NCBI GenBank assembly: GCA_910578995.1
Contig: CAJTSY010000002.1
Coordinates: forward strand, 60,045 to 124,044
Direction: 5' to 3'
DNA length: 64,000 nucleotides
Source: an uncultured Acetatifactor sp.
Lineage (GTDB): Bacteria; Bacillota; Clostridia; Lachnospirales; Lachnospiraceae
Shown here: piece after piece, positions 6,630-15,687 of the stretch
How positions within the stretch are numbered: the first letter of the stretch is position 1
Layout of the letters: each line of letters opens with the position of its first letter
The notes under the pieces: generated by a model
Seen by the model: the letters and a program-made list of their open reading frames with translations, nothing else
Told to the model about the DNA's origin: nothing
Database searches by the model: none
Program-made: the position numbers and the translations under genes

Positions 6630-8096
6630 ATGCTTTCTGGTGAAAAAACGCGTAAAAACCAACTCCTGGTACAGATATGCATGATGGGGCTTACTTTTCT
6701 GTGCCTGCTGCCTGTTATTATGAAGCCTTATGTGTGGTACGATGAAAGTTTTACCGTAAACCTTGTCCGGAAACCGATTCCGGAGCTGCTGCGTATCACA
6801 GCTCTCGACGTTCATCCTCCTCTGTATTACCTGGTAGTGAAACTCTTTGTGACGGTGCTGGGGGACCATTTATGGGTGTATCATCTTCCGTCCCTGCTTT
6901 CCTATCTTCTGCTTCTACTGCTGACATGTATGTTTTTTTCAAAATATTTTGATGCATTTACGTCTCTTCTTGTTACGGCGGCATTCTGTTCCATGCCCAA
7001 TATGATCAAACACGCCCTGGAACTGCGGATGTACAGTATGTCCATGCTTCTGATCGTCGCCGGCATGTATGTTTCCTATTACATCATGTCACAGGCAGAT
7101 GACATGGGCAGGCCCAACCGCCATACCCTGAAACCCTGGATTCTTCTGGCTCTTGTCAACGTATCGGCCGCCTATACCCACTATTTTGCCGGAGTGGCCG
7201 CAGTGGGCATCTCTCTGTTCCTGCTTCTGTTCCTGCTTCTGAAATACGGGCGGCATACAGGATCCCGTCTGGTTTGCTGGGGCATATACGTGGGCATTAT
7301 GGTGGTTTTGTACCTTCCCTGGCTTCCAACCCTGCTGTCCCAGATGTCCGCAGTGGACCAACAATACTGGATCGGCCCCCTGACAGAGGCAGCCCTTCAC
7401 GAGTGTCCGGAGATCCTTTTCCTGATACAGTCGGATTTTATGCGGATGGCGCTGAAGGTGTTTTTCCTGGTGGGAATGTTTCTTCTGGTATCCGGTTTTT
7501 CCAGAAACAGACGATTTTTCTGGGTAGCGGGCTGCCTCATTGTCATAGGATTCTGGATGATGTTCAGTATCCTCTATTCCCTCCTCATATCCCCTATTTT
7601 TGTGGACCGCTACCTGGTCATGCTGCTGCCCCTGGTCTGGATTCCCGTGACAGTCAGTTATAGGTACCGTCCCTCCCATGTCCATACCATGCTGTTCATC
7701 CTTTTTGCAGTGTGTTTCATCCAGACCTATAATGAGCAGTACAATGTTTACTCCTCCTCTTCGGACATACAGCTGGTTGAGTTCGGCAAAGAGCATATAC
7801 GGCCTGAGGACGCATTCTTCCATTTTTACATTACCGATCTTTCTGTCTGTAATGTATATTTTCCGGAAAATGAACATTATATATACAGCAGTTCCCTGGA
7901 GCCGGAGCCGGCCCTGTCCGCCATGATCGACTGCAATGGGATCGATTCCTACGGAGAACTGCCGGTATCCCGGAATATCTGGTGCCTTAACAGCGATTAC
8001 AGCAAAACCTTCCTTGAGTCCGGTTTCCAGGTGGAACCCTTTAAAATGGGCACAAGGGAAATATACCGAATCTACAAAGAGGAAAACGGAAAATGA
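6630..8096 (+). CDS. GT39-type membrane glycosyltransferase
   Basis: A 488-residue polytopic protein. After the first helix comes KPYVWYDESFTVNLV, then LDVHPPLYYLVVKLF; the acidic residue after the first helix and the HPPLYY element are hallmarks of GT-C enzymes of the ArnT/PMT (GT39) class, which use a polyprenyl-phosphate sugar outside the membrane. About ten hydrophobic helices follow, with a soluble C-terminal part of about 110 residues. GGGGAGG lies eight bases before the ATG. Its stop overlaps the next start by 4 bp (ATGA), indicating translational coupling. Acceptor and sugar are not evident. Confidence 0.82.
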   Translation: MLSGEKTRKNQLLVQICMMGLTFLCLLPVIMKPYVWYDESFTVNLVRKPIPELLRITALDVHPPLYYLVVKLFVTVLGDHLWVYHLPSLLSYLLLLLLTCMFFSKYFDAFTSLLVTAAFCSMPNMIKHALELRMYSMSMLLIVAGMYVSYYIMSQADDMGRPNRHTLKPWILLALVNVSAAYTHYFAGVAAVGISLFLLLFLLLKYGRHTGSRLVCWGIYVGIMVVLYLPWLPTLLSQMSAVDQQYWIGPLTEAALHECPEILFLIQSDFMRMALKVFFLVGMFLLVSGFSRNRRFFWVAGCLIVIGFWMMFSILYSLLISPIFVDRYLVMLLPLVWIPVTVSYRYRPSHVHTMLFILFAVCFIQTYNEQYNVYSSSSDIQLVEFGKEHIRPEDAFFHFYITDLSVCNVYFPENEHYIYSSSLEPEPALSAMIDCNGIDSYGELPVSRNIWCLNSDYSKTFLESGFQVEPFKMGTREIYRIYKEENGK

Positions 8097-9697
8097 GTTT
8101 ACTGGAAAAAAACTGGGAAAAATATATCAGGGCAGCCCTGTTCCTGCTGCTGCTCCTGCAGTTCGGCCTCATAGCTGTCAGCAATCTGACACTGATAAAA
8201 AACAGCCTTGACACCGATACGGCGAGAATGTTCAACCATATTGCGGAAATCCGGCGGCAGGGAACCATATTTCTGCCGGAGTGGGACTACCAGTCTGTCT
8301 CTACCCTGGAATGGGACTGCAGCAGTCTGTTCGCGCTCCCCATTTATGCCCTTACCCACCGGCTGTTTTTATCCTACGGCCTGTCCAACATCCTGTTTGT
8401 GGGAATCTTCACGGGGATTGTCTTCTTTCTGTTTCGGGAGGAGGACAGCCTCTATCCCCTGCTCTGCCTGAACCTGATCCTGATCCCCTACCGCACAGGC
8501 ATGCTGGATTATTATGACATGCTGTTTTTCGGGGGCGCACAGTATATTGTAAAAGTATCCGTCCCCCTTCTTCTGGCGGCCCTGATCTCCAACCTTGAGA
8601 AGGAGGCTCCCGGAAACGGGAAGATGCCCCGGGCCGTCAGCCTCTTTACGGCTGTCTATCTGGGCCTGCTGTTTCTCACATCGGTATCCAGCGGCATCTA
8701 TGTCACCGCTAGCGGTATCTTTCCCCTGCTTGCGGTCTATCTGGTATACAAATTCGTGAAATGGGAAAAAATCCCGCCTAAAATCCTGCTTCTGGCAGCC
8801 TCTTCGGTCATCCTCGTCCTGGCGGGCCGCTTTTTCAACCAGGCCATCATGGGCGGTGCAAAAGGCGACCGGATGATCTTCTGCACGGTTCCCCAACTGT
8901 TTGCCAATGCCTATTCCTGTTTCTTCGGCATGTTTGAGCTGTTCGGCGGCGCAACCCTGGATCTGGTACCCATCCTGTCCCTTGACGGCCTGGTTCTGCT
9001 GGCAAAATGCTGCCTGGTCATACTGATGCTTGTCTGTGGCCTTCTGACGGCAGCAAAATGTATCCGGAAGATGCCTTCCGGCCTGTCTGTGCCTGAACTG
9101 CGGGGGCTTCTCCTGGTGTCGGTCTTTATCTGGAATGTCTTCATCCTTCTTCTCACGGATACGAAGGCAGGCTCCATGACCTATGAGTACCGGTACCACC
9201 TGATCGGCATGGTTCCCTTACTGTGTGTCACAGGCACTTTCCTGGCGGACTGCCCCCGTAAACTCAGCAGCGCACAGCAGAACATCCTGTACGGGGCCGG
9301 ATTCTGCGCTGTCCTGTTCCTGTGCGTCATGTCCCACAAGGTAGTGTTTACCCAGGCCAAAAACCACAGCGACCTGGAAACCCTCTGTGCCTACATTGAC
9401 GGCTACACACAGGAATATGCCCTGGATTATATCTATATGTACCAGTCTTCCAGAGATTCGGAACTCTGCCGGGTCCTGGCCGGGAATCCCTTCTATCTGT
9501 GCCTGCTCCAGGAGGGAACCACCTGTGCCTATGATTATTATAAGTATTATGCAGGGGGACCCATGCAGACTGAGAATGTCATCGTGGTGGTGGATGACAG
9601 GGAATACGAGATCGGTGAAGATTTTGAAATCGCGGGGCACCACCTGGAAAAGTTTGACAGCGTGGCCCACAGAAGTCTGTATTATTTCATTGATTGA
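8093..9697 (+). CDS. Polytopic membrane protein, probable GT-C glycosyltransferase partner
   Basis: A 534-residue membrane protein with about ten hydrophobic helices. The first outer loop, LDTDTARMFNHIAEIRRQG, carries the acidic residues expected for a GT-C enzyme, and the C-terminal 130 residues are soluble. I do not recognise a specific family, and sequence similarity to its upstream partner is not obvious. The ATGA overlap with the upstream GT39-type gene argues for a joint job, probably glycosylating a surface polymer or lipid. No terminator is visible before the regulator gene that starts 95 bp downstream. Confidence 0.7.
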   Translation: MSLLEKNWEKYIRAALFLLLLLQFGLIAVSNLTLIKNSLDTDTARMFNHIAEIRRQGTIFLPEWDYQSVSTLEWDCSSLFALPIYALTHRLFLSYGLSNILFVGIFTGIVFFLFREEDSLYPLLCLNLILIPYRTGMLDYYDMLFFGGAQYIVKVSVPLLLAALISNLEKEAPGNGKMPRAVSLFTAVYLGLLFLTSVSSGIYVTASGIFPLLAVYLVYKFVKWEKIPPKILLLAASSVILVLAGRFFNQAIMGGAKGDRMIFCTVPQLFANAYSCFFGMFELFGGATLDLVPILSLDGLVLLAKCCLVILMLVCGLLTAAKCIRKMPSGLSVPELRGLLLVSVFIWNVFILLLTDTKAGSMTYEYRYHLIGMVPLLCVTGTFLADCPRKLSSAQQNILYGAGFCAVLFLCVMSHKVVFTQAKNHSDLETLCAYIDGYTQEYALDYIYMYQSSRDSELCRVLAGNPFYLCLLQEGTTCAYDYYKYYAGGPMQTENVIVVVDDREYEIGEDFEIAGHHLEKFDSVAHRSLYYFID

Positions 9698-9792
9698 CTG
9701 ACAGACCGGACGGCACATGCCACAAAAATTTGCGTCCAGGGACTTTTCGTGCCATACTGTAAAGAAATTCCGCACAAAAGGGAGGAAATGAC

Positions 9793-10170
9793 ATGGCTGT
9801 GAATGAATCGGCTGAAAACTATCTGGAAACCATTTTAATCCTGAGCAGCAAGCTCCCCGTGGTCCGCTCCGTGGACATCGCAAACGAACTGGGCTTCAAG
9901 AAATCCAGCGTCAGTGTGGCCATGAAAAATCTGCGCGAAAAGCAGCACATCTCGGTGGACGGCTCCGGCTTTATCACGCTGACGCCCTCTGGACGGGAGA
10001 TGGCGGAAATGATCTACGAACGCCACCAGCTGCTGTCCTCCTGGTTGGTACGGCTAGGAGTTTCCCAGGATACCGCGGCGGAGGATGCCTGCAAGATCGA
10101 ACACGTCATCAGCAGGGAGAGTTTTCAGGCCATCAAATCCCATGGTCCTGAACGCCCCCTCAGAACTTAG
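9793..10170 (+). CDS. DtxR/MntR-family metal-dependent regulator
   Basis: A 125-residue protein. The start NESAENYLETILILSSKLPVVRSVDIANELGFKKSSVSVAMKNLRE is the N-terminal winged helix of DtxR/MntR proteins, followed by LTPSGREMAEMIYERHQLLSSWL and AAEDACKIEHVISRESFQAI, the dimer domain with metal-binding Glu/His/Cys positions. It lacks an SH3-like third domain, as in MntR-type and many clostridial members. Such proteins repress metal uptake genes when Fe or Mn is bound. GGGAGG lies eight bases before the ATG. Its last 11 bp overlap the end of nrdG on the opposite strand. No metal transporter is in the window. Confidence 0.88.
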   Translation: MAVNESAENYLETILILSSKLPVVRSVDIANELGFKKSSVSVAMKNLREKQHISVDGSGFITLTPSGREMAEMIYERHQLLSSWLVRLGVSQDTAAEDACKIEHVISRESFQAIKSHGPERPLRT

Positions 10171-10750
10171 CCACACACACCGTCCTGCCCGTTCTGAGCG
10201 ATTCCTTCACGTCGATCAGCCTCTGGTTTTCCGAGCCCCGGAAGGCAAGGCGCAGGTTCTTTTGTTCCTCCACGAATTCCCCGTCCACCAGTACATCGAT
10301 AAGGGACAGGAGTTCACCCATTTCCGAACCCCCGCTTCCCGCCTGAGGTTCGGTCTGCCCTGTTCCCTCACCGGAGGTTTCGCGCGCCTCCTTTTCCTGT
10401 CTCTCCTTCCAGGCAAGCAGGTCCTTTTCAAATTCATATCCCGTATAGCACCAGATGTCTTTCCCGGGAAAAAGTTCCCTGATTCTCCGCAGAAGCCCCA
10501 GGACCGCCGGCCGGTTCCGCGGCTCCATGGGCTCTCCCCCCAGAACGCTGAAACCCCTGATATAATCCGGCTTCAAAGCCTGCAGGATTTCCTCCTCCGT
10601 CTCCCGGGTATATTCCCGGCCATAGCCGAAATCCCAGGCCTCCCTGTTGAAGCACCCCCGGCATCCGTGTGTGCAGCCGCTGACGAACAGCGACACCCGG
10701 ATGCCGGGCCCGTTTGCCACATCCGTCTTCCTGATTGCAGCGTAATTCAT
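10160..10750 (-). CDS. nrdG: Anaerobic ribonucleotide reductase activating protein
   Basis: A 196-residue radical SAM enzyme. CTHGCRGC (about residues 26-33) is the CxxxCxxC cluster motif and FSVLGGEPM the SAM-binding GGE element. It makes the glycyl radical on NrdD. The start codon overlaps the nrdD stop (ATGA), so the two are translationally coupled. Residues about 113-142 (ERQEKEARE through a Gly/Glu/Thr/Gln-rich stretch to GSGGSEMGEL) form a low-complexity insertion not usual in NrdG, which is normally about 155-170 residues long. Confidence 0.93.
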   Translation of the reverse strand: MNYAAIRKTDVANGPGIRVSLFVSGCTHGCRGCFNREAWDFGYGREYTRETEEEILQALKPDYIRGFSVLGGEPMEPRNRPAVLGLLRRIRELFPGKDIWCYTGYEFEKDLLAWKERQEKEARETSGEGTGQTEPQAGSGGSEMGELLSLIDVLVDGEFVEEQKNLRLAFRGSENQRLIDVKESLRTGRTVCVAKF

Positions 10751-12873
10751 AGATGCAGTACCCTCGCCTTAATCTCCTTTGTCTTTCCCGTGTTCCAGAA
10801 GTTCTCCCCCAGATACCCACAGGTGCGCCTTGTGACATTCATTTTGGAGTGGTCCCGGTTGTGGCACTGGGGGCATTCCCACTCGTTGTCCTCATTCACA
10901 ACGATCTCGCCGTCATATCCGCAGACATGGCAATAGTCGGACTTGGTATTGAACTCCCCATACTGGATATTGTCATAGATAAAACGGATCAGCTCCTCCA
11001 CGGCCTCCACATTGTTCACCAGGTTGGGAACCTCCACATAGGAAATGGCCCCTCCCAGGGATTTATTCTGGAATTCGCTCTCGAAAGTAAACTTGGTGAA
11101 AGCATCGATATGTTCCCGCACATCCACATGGTAGGAATTGGTATAGTACCCCTTGTCCGTCACATTGGGAATGTCCCCGTATTTCTCCCTGTCTATCCTT
11201 GCGAAACGGTAGCAGAGGGTCTCCGCTGGCGTACCGTAGAGGCTGAAGCCGATTCCCGTCTCCTGCCGCCATTTTGCCGCCATCTCCTTCAGATGGTCCA
11301 TAACCCGCAGGGCAAACTCTTTTCCCCTGGCTTCCGTATGGCTGCATCCCTTCATAAGCCAGGTCAGCTCATACAGACCGATGTAACCCAGGGACATGGT
11401 GGAATAGCCGTCCTTCAGCAGCCTGTCTATCTTCTCTCCCTTCTTCAGTCTGGCGATGGCGCCATACTGCCAGTGTATGGGACTCACATCGGAAACCGTG
11501 CCCAGCAGGGCCTTGTGCCGGCACATCAGGGCTTCGTAGCACAGCTGCAGCCTCTCGTCCAGACGCTTCCAGAAAATATCCTCGTTTCCCTCAGAGACAA
11601 TGCCGATCTGGGGCAGGTTCAGACTCACCACGCCCTGGTTGAACCGTCCCTCCCATTTATAGTTTCCCTCCTCATCCTTCCAGGGTGAGAGAAAAGAACG
11701 GCATCCCATGCAGGAAAATACGTTTCCCTCATAATTTTCCCGCATTTTTTTAGCGGAAATATAGTCCGGATACATCCTTTTTGCCGAGCATTTAGCCGCA
11801 AGCCTGGTCACATCATCATATTTTCCGCCCCTCAGGCAGTTGTTTTCATCCAGTACGTACACAAGCTTGGGAAATGCCGGGGTCACGTACACCCCTTTCT
11901 CATTCTTGGTGCCCTGGATCCTCTGGTTTAAGATCTCCGTGATAATCCGCACAGTTTCCTCCACATACTCGTCCGTTTCATCTATATGGAGGAACAGGGT
12001 CACAAATGGAGACTGGCCATTTGTAGTCATAAGTGTGTTAATCTGATACTGGATGGTCTGAACCCCTGAACGCAGCTCATCCTGAAGCCGTAGTTCCACA
12101 ATCCGGTTCTTCGTGGCCTCATCCAGTGTGCCTCCGAATTCCTCCTCCAGCTGCGCCTGAAACTTCTCCCTGCTTCTGCGCAGGTATTTTCCCAGGTGCC
12201 GCACATTCACGGACTGGCCGCCATACTGGTTGCTGGCAACGGCTGCGATAATCTGTGTCATCACCGTGCAGGCCACCTGAAAGCTCCTGGGGGACTCTAT
12301 CATTTTGCCATTGATGGACGTACCGTTATCCAGCATATCCTTGATATTGATCAGGCAGCAGTTAAAAATGGGCTGGATAAAATAATCCGCGTCATGAAAA
12401 TGGAACACACCGTTGTCGTGGGCCAGGGAGAGGTGCTCCGGCAGCAGCATCCGCCTGGTCACGTCCCGTGACACCTCACCTGCGATATAATCCCGCTGCG
12501 TGGAAGCCAGCCTGGTATTTTTATTGGAATTCTCCTCTGCCAGTTCCTTGTTCTCGTTGCGGATCAGCTTCAGAATGGACTCATCCGTGGTGTTGGACTT
12601 CCGCATCAGGCTCCTCTGATAGCGGTAAACGATATACTTCTTCGCCAGGATATATTTGTTATTCCGAACAAGGTGCTGCTCGATCACATCCTGGACGTGC
12701 TCCACCGCCTGCAGGTCCCTGCCTTCGTCCTTCACGGCTTCCAGAATCTCCTGCACGATCTCCCTGCCTGCCCTGTCCTTTTCCTCCACTTCATTATTGG
12801 CCTTCCGGATCGCCGAGGTGATCTTCTCCTCCTCATAGGGCACCACCCTGCCGTCTCTTTTCTGAATTCTCAT
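10747..12873 (-). CDS. nrdD: Anaerobic (class III) ribonucleoside-triphosphate reductase
   Basis: A 708-residue enzyme that reduces NTPs to dNTPs under anoxia. An ATP-cone regulatory domain fills residues 1-90 (RIQKRDGRVVPYEEEKI). The barrel follows (FSCMGCRSFLSPW; SLNLPQIGIV). Near the C-terminus are the zinc site CHVCG and CPQCH and the glycyl-radical loop RRTCGYLGENFWNTG. ATG 12873 with AAAGGAG upstream is chosen; a longer frame to 12987 has no similarity. It forms an operon with nrdG. The upstream region carries a promoter and two NrdR-like boxes, so control by NrdR is likely. Confidence 0.96.
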   Translation of the reverse strand: MRIQKRDGRVVPYEEEKITSAIRKANNEVEEKDRAGREIVQEILEAVKDEGRDLQAVEHVQDVIEQHLVRNNKYILAKKYIVYRYQRSLMRKSNTTDESILKLIRNENKELAEENSNKNTRLASTQRDYIAGEVSRDVTRRMLLPEHLSLAHDNGVFHFHDADYFIQPIFNCCLINIKDMLDNGTSINGKMIESPRSFQVACTVMTQIIAAVASNQYGGQSVNVRHLGKYLRRSREKFQAQLEEEFGGTLDEATKNRIVELRLQDELRSGVQTIQYQINTLMTTNGQSPFVTLFLHIDETDEYVEETVRIITEILNQRIQGTKNEKGVYVTPAFPKLVYVLDENNCLRGGKYDDVTRLAAKCSAKRMYPDYISAKKMRENYEGNVFSCMGCRSFLSPWKDEEGNYKWEGRFNQGVVSLNLPQIGIVSEGNEDIFWKRLDERLQLCYEALMCRHKALLGTVSDVSPIHWQYGAIARLKKGEKIDRLLKDGYSTMSLGYIGLYELTWLMKGCSHTEARGKEFALRVMDHLKEMAAKWRQETGIGFSLYGTPAETLCYRFARIDREKYGDIPNVTDKGYYTNSYHVDVREHIDAFTKFTFESEFQNKSLGGAISYVEVPNLVNNVEAVEELIRFIYDNIQYGEFNTKSDYCHVCGYDGEIVVNEDNEWECPQCHNRDHSKMNVTRRTCGYLGENFWNTGKTKEIKARVLHL

Positions 12874-12995
12874 ACGCTCCCTTACTCCTTTTCCCTTACT
12901 GTTCACGCCTGGCCAGATACTGATGCACGGATAAAAAGAAATTTTTCCCCACATATAAAAAGCCGCACCGCAAGGTTCTACGGACACGGCCTTCT

Positions 12996-13073
12996 CAATA
13001 TCTTGTATTGTTCAACGCCCTTCGCATCTATATCTTGTTCCAACATTATAATAGATATGAAGGCAAATTGCAA
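12996..13073 (-). promoter_or_regulatory. nrdDG promoter with two candidate NrdR boxes
   Basis: Minus strand TTGCAA (13068-13073), 17 bases, perfect TATAAT (13045-13050). Downstream are two direct copies of an ACAAGATAT(A/T)G core, at 13028-13039 and 12996-13007. They are 32 bp apart (three helical turns), the usual phasing of paired NrdR boxes. The core resembles the NrdR consensus only in part. Confidence 0.55.
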
Positions 13074-13106
13074 CAGTCTGCAGGATAAATCCTTAAATTT
13101 TACAAC

Positions 13107-13877
13107 TCAGTAGTAATACATCCCATGTCCCCCGCAGCAGCCGCCCCCAAGACAGCACATATTGCAGATCATATTGGCGATCACCACTTTCAGGCAGATA
13201 TTGCCTCCCCCAAAGGTGGGGTAACCGTAGGCGGCCTGGCGCTGCTCATACCAGCTTCCCCCGCTCTCGAACTGCTGTACCAGGCTGCGGTAGTCCCTGT
13301 TGTCCGGTTCCATGGCGCTGGCCCGCCTGGCGTGCTCCAGAGCGGCCACATTGCTTCCCAGGCCCGAATGCGCGATAGCGCTGTAGTAATACCACCTGGC
13401 ATTCCTGTCACCGGCATCCATATTGTCCAGGGTGGTTCTGGCTTCCTTATAATAACCGTTCCGGATATAATTACCGGCAGCCCGGATGTAAGTATTCTCC
13501 TCATAGCCGGTATTCTGTCCCTGGCCGAATCCACCAAAACCGCCAAATCCTCCGAATCCGCCAAAAGGACCGTATCCGTACCCGCCGCCCTGCCCCTGGC
13601 CGGAAGCGTTCCTGCCGTATCCGGAACCGCCATACGCATTTCCGCCATAACTGCCTCCAAAACCTGAAGCGCCGTTCCCGTACCCGGAAGTCCTCTCCTT
13701 CATGATCTGCTGGTAAGCGCCCTGAATCTCCTTGAACTTCTCCTCCGCCTGGGCCTTGTTGGGGTTGTTCACATTGGCATCCGGGTGGTACCTTCGGCTC
13801 AATGCCTTATATGCCTTTTTTATCTCTTCCTCGGAAGCATTCCTGCTTACGCCAAGCACGCTGTATGGGTCGTACAT
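13107..13877 (-). CDS. J-domain (DnaJ-like) protein with Gly/Tyr-rich linker
   Basis: A 256-residue protein. Residues 1-62 form a J domain with the HPD triad at 31-33, which should stimulate DnaK. A Gly/Tyr/Asn-rich linker follows (about 65-125, repeats of GGFGGFGG type), then a helical TPR-like part (YIRNGYYKEARTTL, WYYYSAIAHSGLGSNVAALEHARRA). The tail (MICNMCCLGGGCCGGHGMYYY) is hydrophobic and rich in Cys and Gly. There is no DnaJ zinc finger or substrate domain, so it is not a canonical DnaJ. It ends a leftward run after DUF5685 and the zinc-ribbon protein, probably one transcript. Confidence 0.88.
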   Translation of the reverse strand: MYDPYSVLGVSRNASEEEIKKAYKALSRRYHPDANVNNPNKAQAEEKFKEIQGAYQQIMKERTSGYGNGASGFGGSYGGNAYGGSGYGRNASGQGQGGGYGYGPFGGFGGFGGFGGFGQGQNTGYEENTYIRAAGNYIRNGYYKEARTTLDNMDAGDRNARWYYYSAIAHSGLGSNVAALEHARRASAMEPDNRDYRSLVQQFESGGSWYEQRQAAYGYPTFGGGNICLKVVIANMICNMCCLGGGCCGGHGMYYY

Positions 13878-14035
13878 ATCTTCCTCTTTCCCCGGACGGA
13901 ATTTCTTGTCTGGACCGTCCCATCTCTCCTGTCACGGAATCAGAAAACGATCCCGGTTATCTCCTGTATCCGGCAGCATATTCCTCCTTACAGATCCGCA
14001 GGCTGCCGCAATCCGAACCGCCCCTGCAGCATTCC

Positions 14036-14887
14036 TCAGGATTCCCGGGGCTGAATGCGCTCACCTGACTGCCGCTTCTCCCGCACCGCCTCGTACCTGC
14101 CCCAGACGCCGGAGTATAAAATATTCCGAAGGATCTCCACATTCTCCAGAATCGGAAGCCGCTCAAACTCCTTACAGCACTCCGACATCATCATCATCAG
14201 GATGATCCTGCACTCCTCTTCAAAATCCGCGCTCTCGTATCTTCCTTTCAGCGGATTGGGCCTTCCCTTTTTGATATCCTGCTCGATATCCTCGTAGGCA
14301 TCGCAGAGATAAATGAATTTTCCCAGGAAAAAACCCAGCCTGCGGAGACTTTCCGCCCACTCGTCTTCCCGCACGGCCATAATCTCTCCCATCACCCTGC
14401 CAAACAGTCCCCCAAGGGTATCGATATCCGCCTGACCCGAACGTTCCGCATCAATAAAATCCTGCATGGCAAAATTGACCTTCCTGACCTTTTCCCCATA
14501 TACGGTTTTCATTTTCCCGGTTCTGCCCTCAAGAAGCTTCCCGTAGAGGAGCTTCAGAATCTTCCTCTCATCCTCCCAGTCGTCCCTGCATTTATAATAT
14601 GCAAAAAGCACATTCATATCCGCTGCATACTCTGTGAAGGCATTGTTCCTGGTCTCATGGCTCTCAAAAGGATGCGCCGCACACTTACAGCTTCCCTGCC
14701 TTGTCTGGGGTTCATAGAGCCCGGTGAGCAGTATGGCGAGGAAAGTCATGTCGTAGCTTAGGGCTATCTGGCCGCAGATGCCGTATTTTTTCTTCAGATC
14801 CCGGCAGACGCCGCAGTAATAAGAGTGGTATACGTCAAATTCCCGGAATTTCATCTCGGCTTTGTTTACCATGATATATCCGAACAT
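14036..14887 (-). CDS. DUF5685 family protein
   Basis: A 283-residue, mostly helical protein beginning MFGYIMVNKAEMKFREFDVYHSYYCGVC, the signature of DUF5685. Conserved cysteines occur as YYCGVC, SCKCAAH and SECCKEF, and a later YLCDAYEDIEQDIKKGRPNPL segment has acidic pairs like those of polyprenyl-synthase-type helical bundles. The function is unknown; the Cys sets suggest a bound metal, but that is inference. GGAGG lies nine bases upstream of the ATG. It sits between a zinc-ribbon membrane protein and a J-domain protein in the same direction. Confidence 0.85.
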   Translation of the reverse strand: MFGYIMVNKAEMKFREFDVYHSYYCGVCRDLKKKYGICGQIALSYDMTFLAILLTGLYEPQTRQGSCKCAAHPFESHETRNNAFTEYAADMNVLFAYYKCRDDWEDERKILKLLYGKLLEGRTGKMKTVYGEKVRKVNFAMQDFIDAERSGQADIDTLGGLFGRVMGEIMAVREDEWAESLRRLGFFLGKFIYLCDAYEDIEQDIKKGRPNPLKGRYESADFEEECRIILMMMMSECCKEFERLPILENVEILRNILYSGVWGRYEAVREKRQSGERIQPRES

Positions 14888-14977
14888 TCCAAACCTCCGT
14901 GTCCTTCTGGAAAGCGCCTTCTGCCCGGGAAACAGCTTCCCCTCAGCATCCGCCTCTGCAGGCCTTCCCTGGCCGAT

Positions 14978-15370
14978 TCAGCTCTTTTTAATAAACTCAT
15001 TCCCGCACTTCCTGCAGCTGATGGCAATTCTTCCCTTTCCCCTGGGCACCCGGATCTTCTGCCTGCAGTTGGGGCATCTGTAAATGTGGTAGGTGCCGCA
15101 CTGTCCCAGTTCCCTTTTCTTCCTGGCGAAAAGGCCTTTTACCTTCATCTTCTGCCGCAGAAACTGTTGGTTCTCCGCAGACCGTTTCGCGATATTCCTG
15201 GAAAACATGCGGAAATAGGCTATGACCATGATGACGGTGGCCGCCAGATAGAACAGGCCTCCCCCGATGAATGAAATGATAAGGGATACAAAGGCAACTG
15301 CGAGCAGAAACTGGTTCAGATTGTCATTCCCGTAACGGCCCCACATAAAACGCTGCAACTTATCTCTCAT
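14978..15370 (-). CDS. Membrane protein with C-terminal zinc ribbon
   Basis: A 130-residue protein: a soluble start (MRDKLQRFMWGRYGNDNLNQ), two closely spaced hydrophobic helices (about 21-60), a basic stretch and a zinc ribbon (YRCPNCRQKIRVPRGKGRIAISCRKCG, two CxxC knuckles). ATG 15370 follows GGGGAGG; the frame runs 11 codons further without reason to use it. It heads a leftward group with DUF5685 (90 bp downstream) and the J-domain protein. The function is unknown. The ribbon may bind nucleic acid or a partner protein at the membrane. Confidence 0.8.
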   Translation of the reverse strand: MRDKLQRFMWGRYGNDNLNQFLLAVAFVSLIISFIGGGLFYLAATVIMVIAYFRMFSRNIAKRSAENQQFLRQKMKVKGLFARKKRELGQCGTYHIYRCPNCRQKIRVPRGKGRIAISCRKCGNEFIKKS

Positions 15371-15687
15371 ATACTCTGCCTCCCCGCAGACAGCAGGCCG
15401 CACACGGCCTCTGCTGATGTAAATAAACTTTCAGGAGCTGCACGGAAGCAACTCCTTATTATTGGCTGACACGTTACATTTTAAACTTTTTTTTAAGAAA
15501 TGCAATTAAATAAGTATAAAGAAATGTGAAAAAACAGCCAAAATACAGTCTGCCCCGCCGTAAAGGGCAAAACGGCTGACAATTCCCATGAAGGCAAACT
15601 GTCAGCCGTATTAAAACTTCTAATCTTTTCTGTTTCTGCCGGCGGCGCCCGCTCCCATTCCCTCAGGAACCAGTCCCTGTTCCCGGC
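15371..15687. other. Intergenic region: promoter side of the zinc-ribbon operon and end of pmbA
   Basis: 317 bp without a gene. It holds a weak minus-strand promoter (TTGCAT, 16 bases, TAAAAT around 15490-15520), a leader hairpin (15432-15455, AGGAG-TTGC paired with GCAG-CTCCT), and the pmbA terminator described separately. Confidence 0.4.
15572..15608 (-). terminator. Terminator after the tldD-pmbA group
   Basis: A perfect 9-bp stem (CGGCTGACA with TGTCAGCCG) followed on the minus strand by TTTT. It lies 80 bp past the pmbA stop. Confidence 0.6.

Noticed and set aside
10160..10170. Overlap of the DtxR and nrdG 3' ends as a sign of frameshift in one of them
   Set aside because: Both proteins have family-like ends, so a short convergent overlap is enough to explain it.
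12896..12909. TTACTGTTCAC near nrdD as a second copy of the MITE end
   Set aside because: Only 11 bases match, there is no partner inverted repeat or target duplication nearby.
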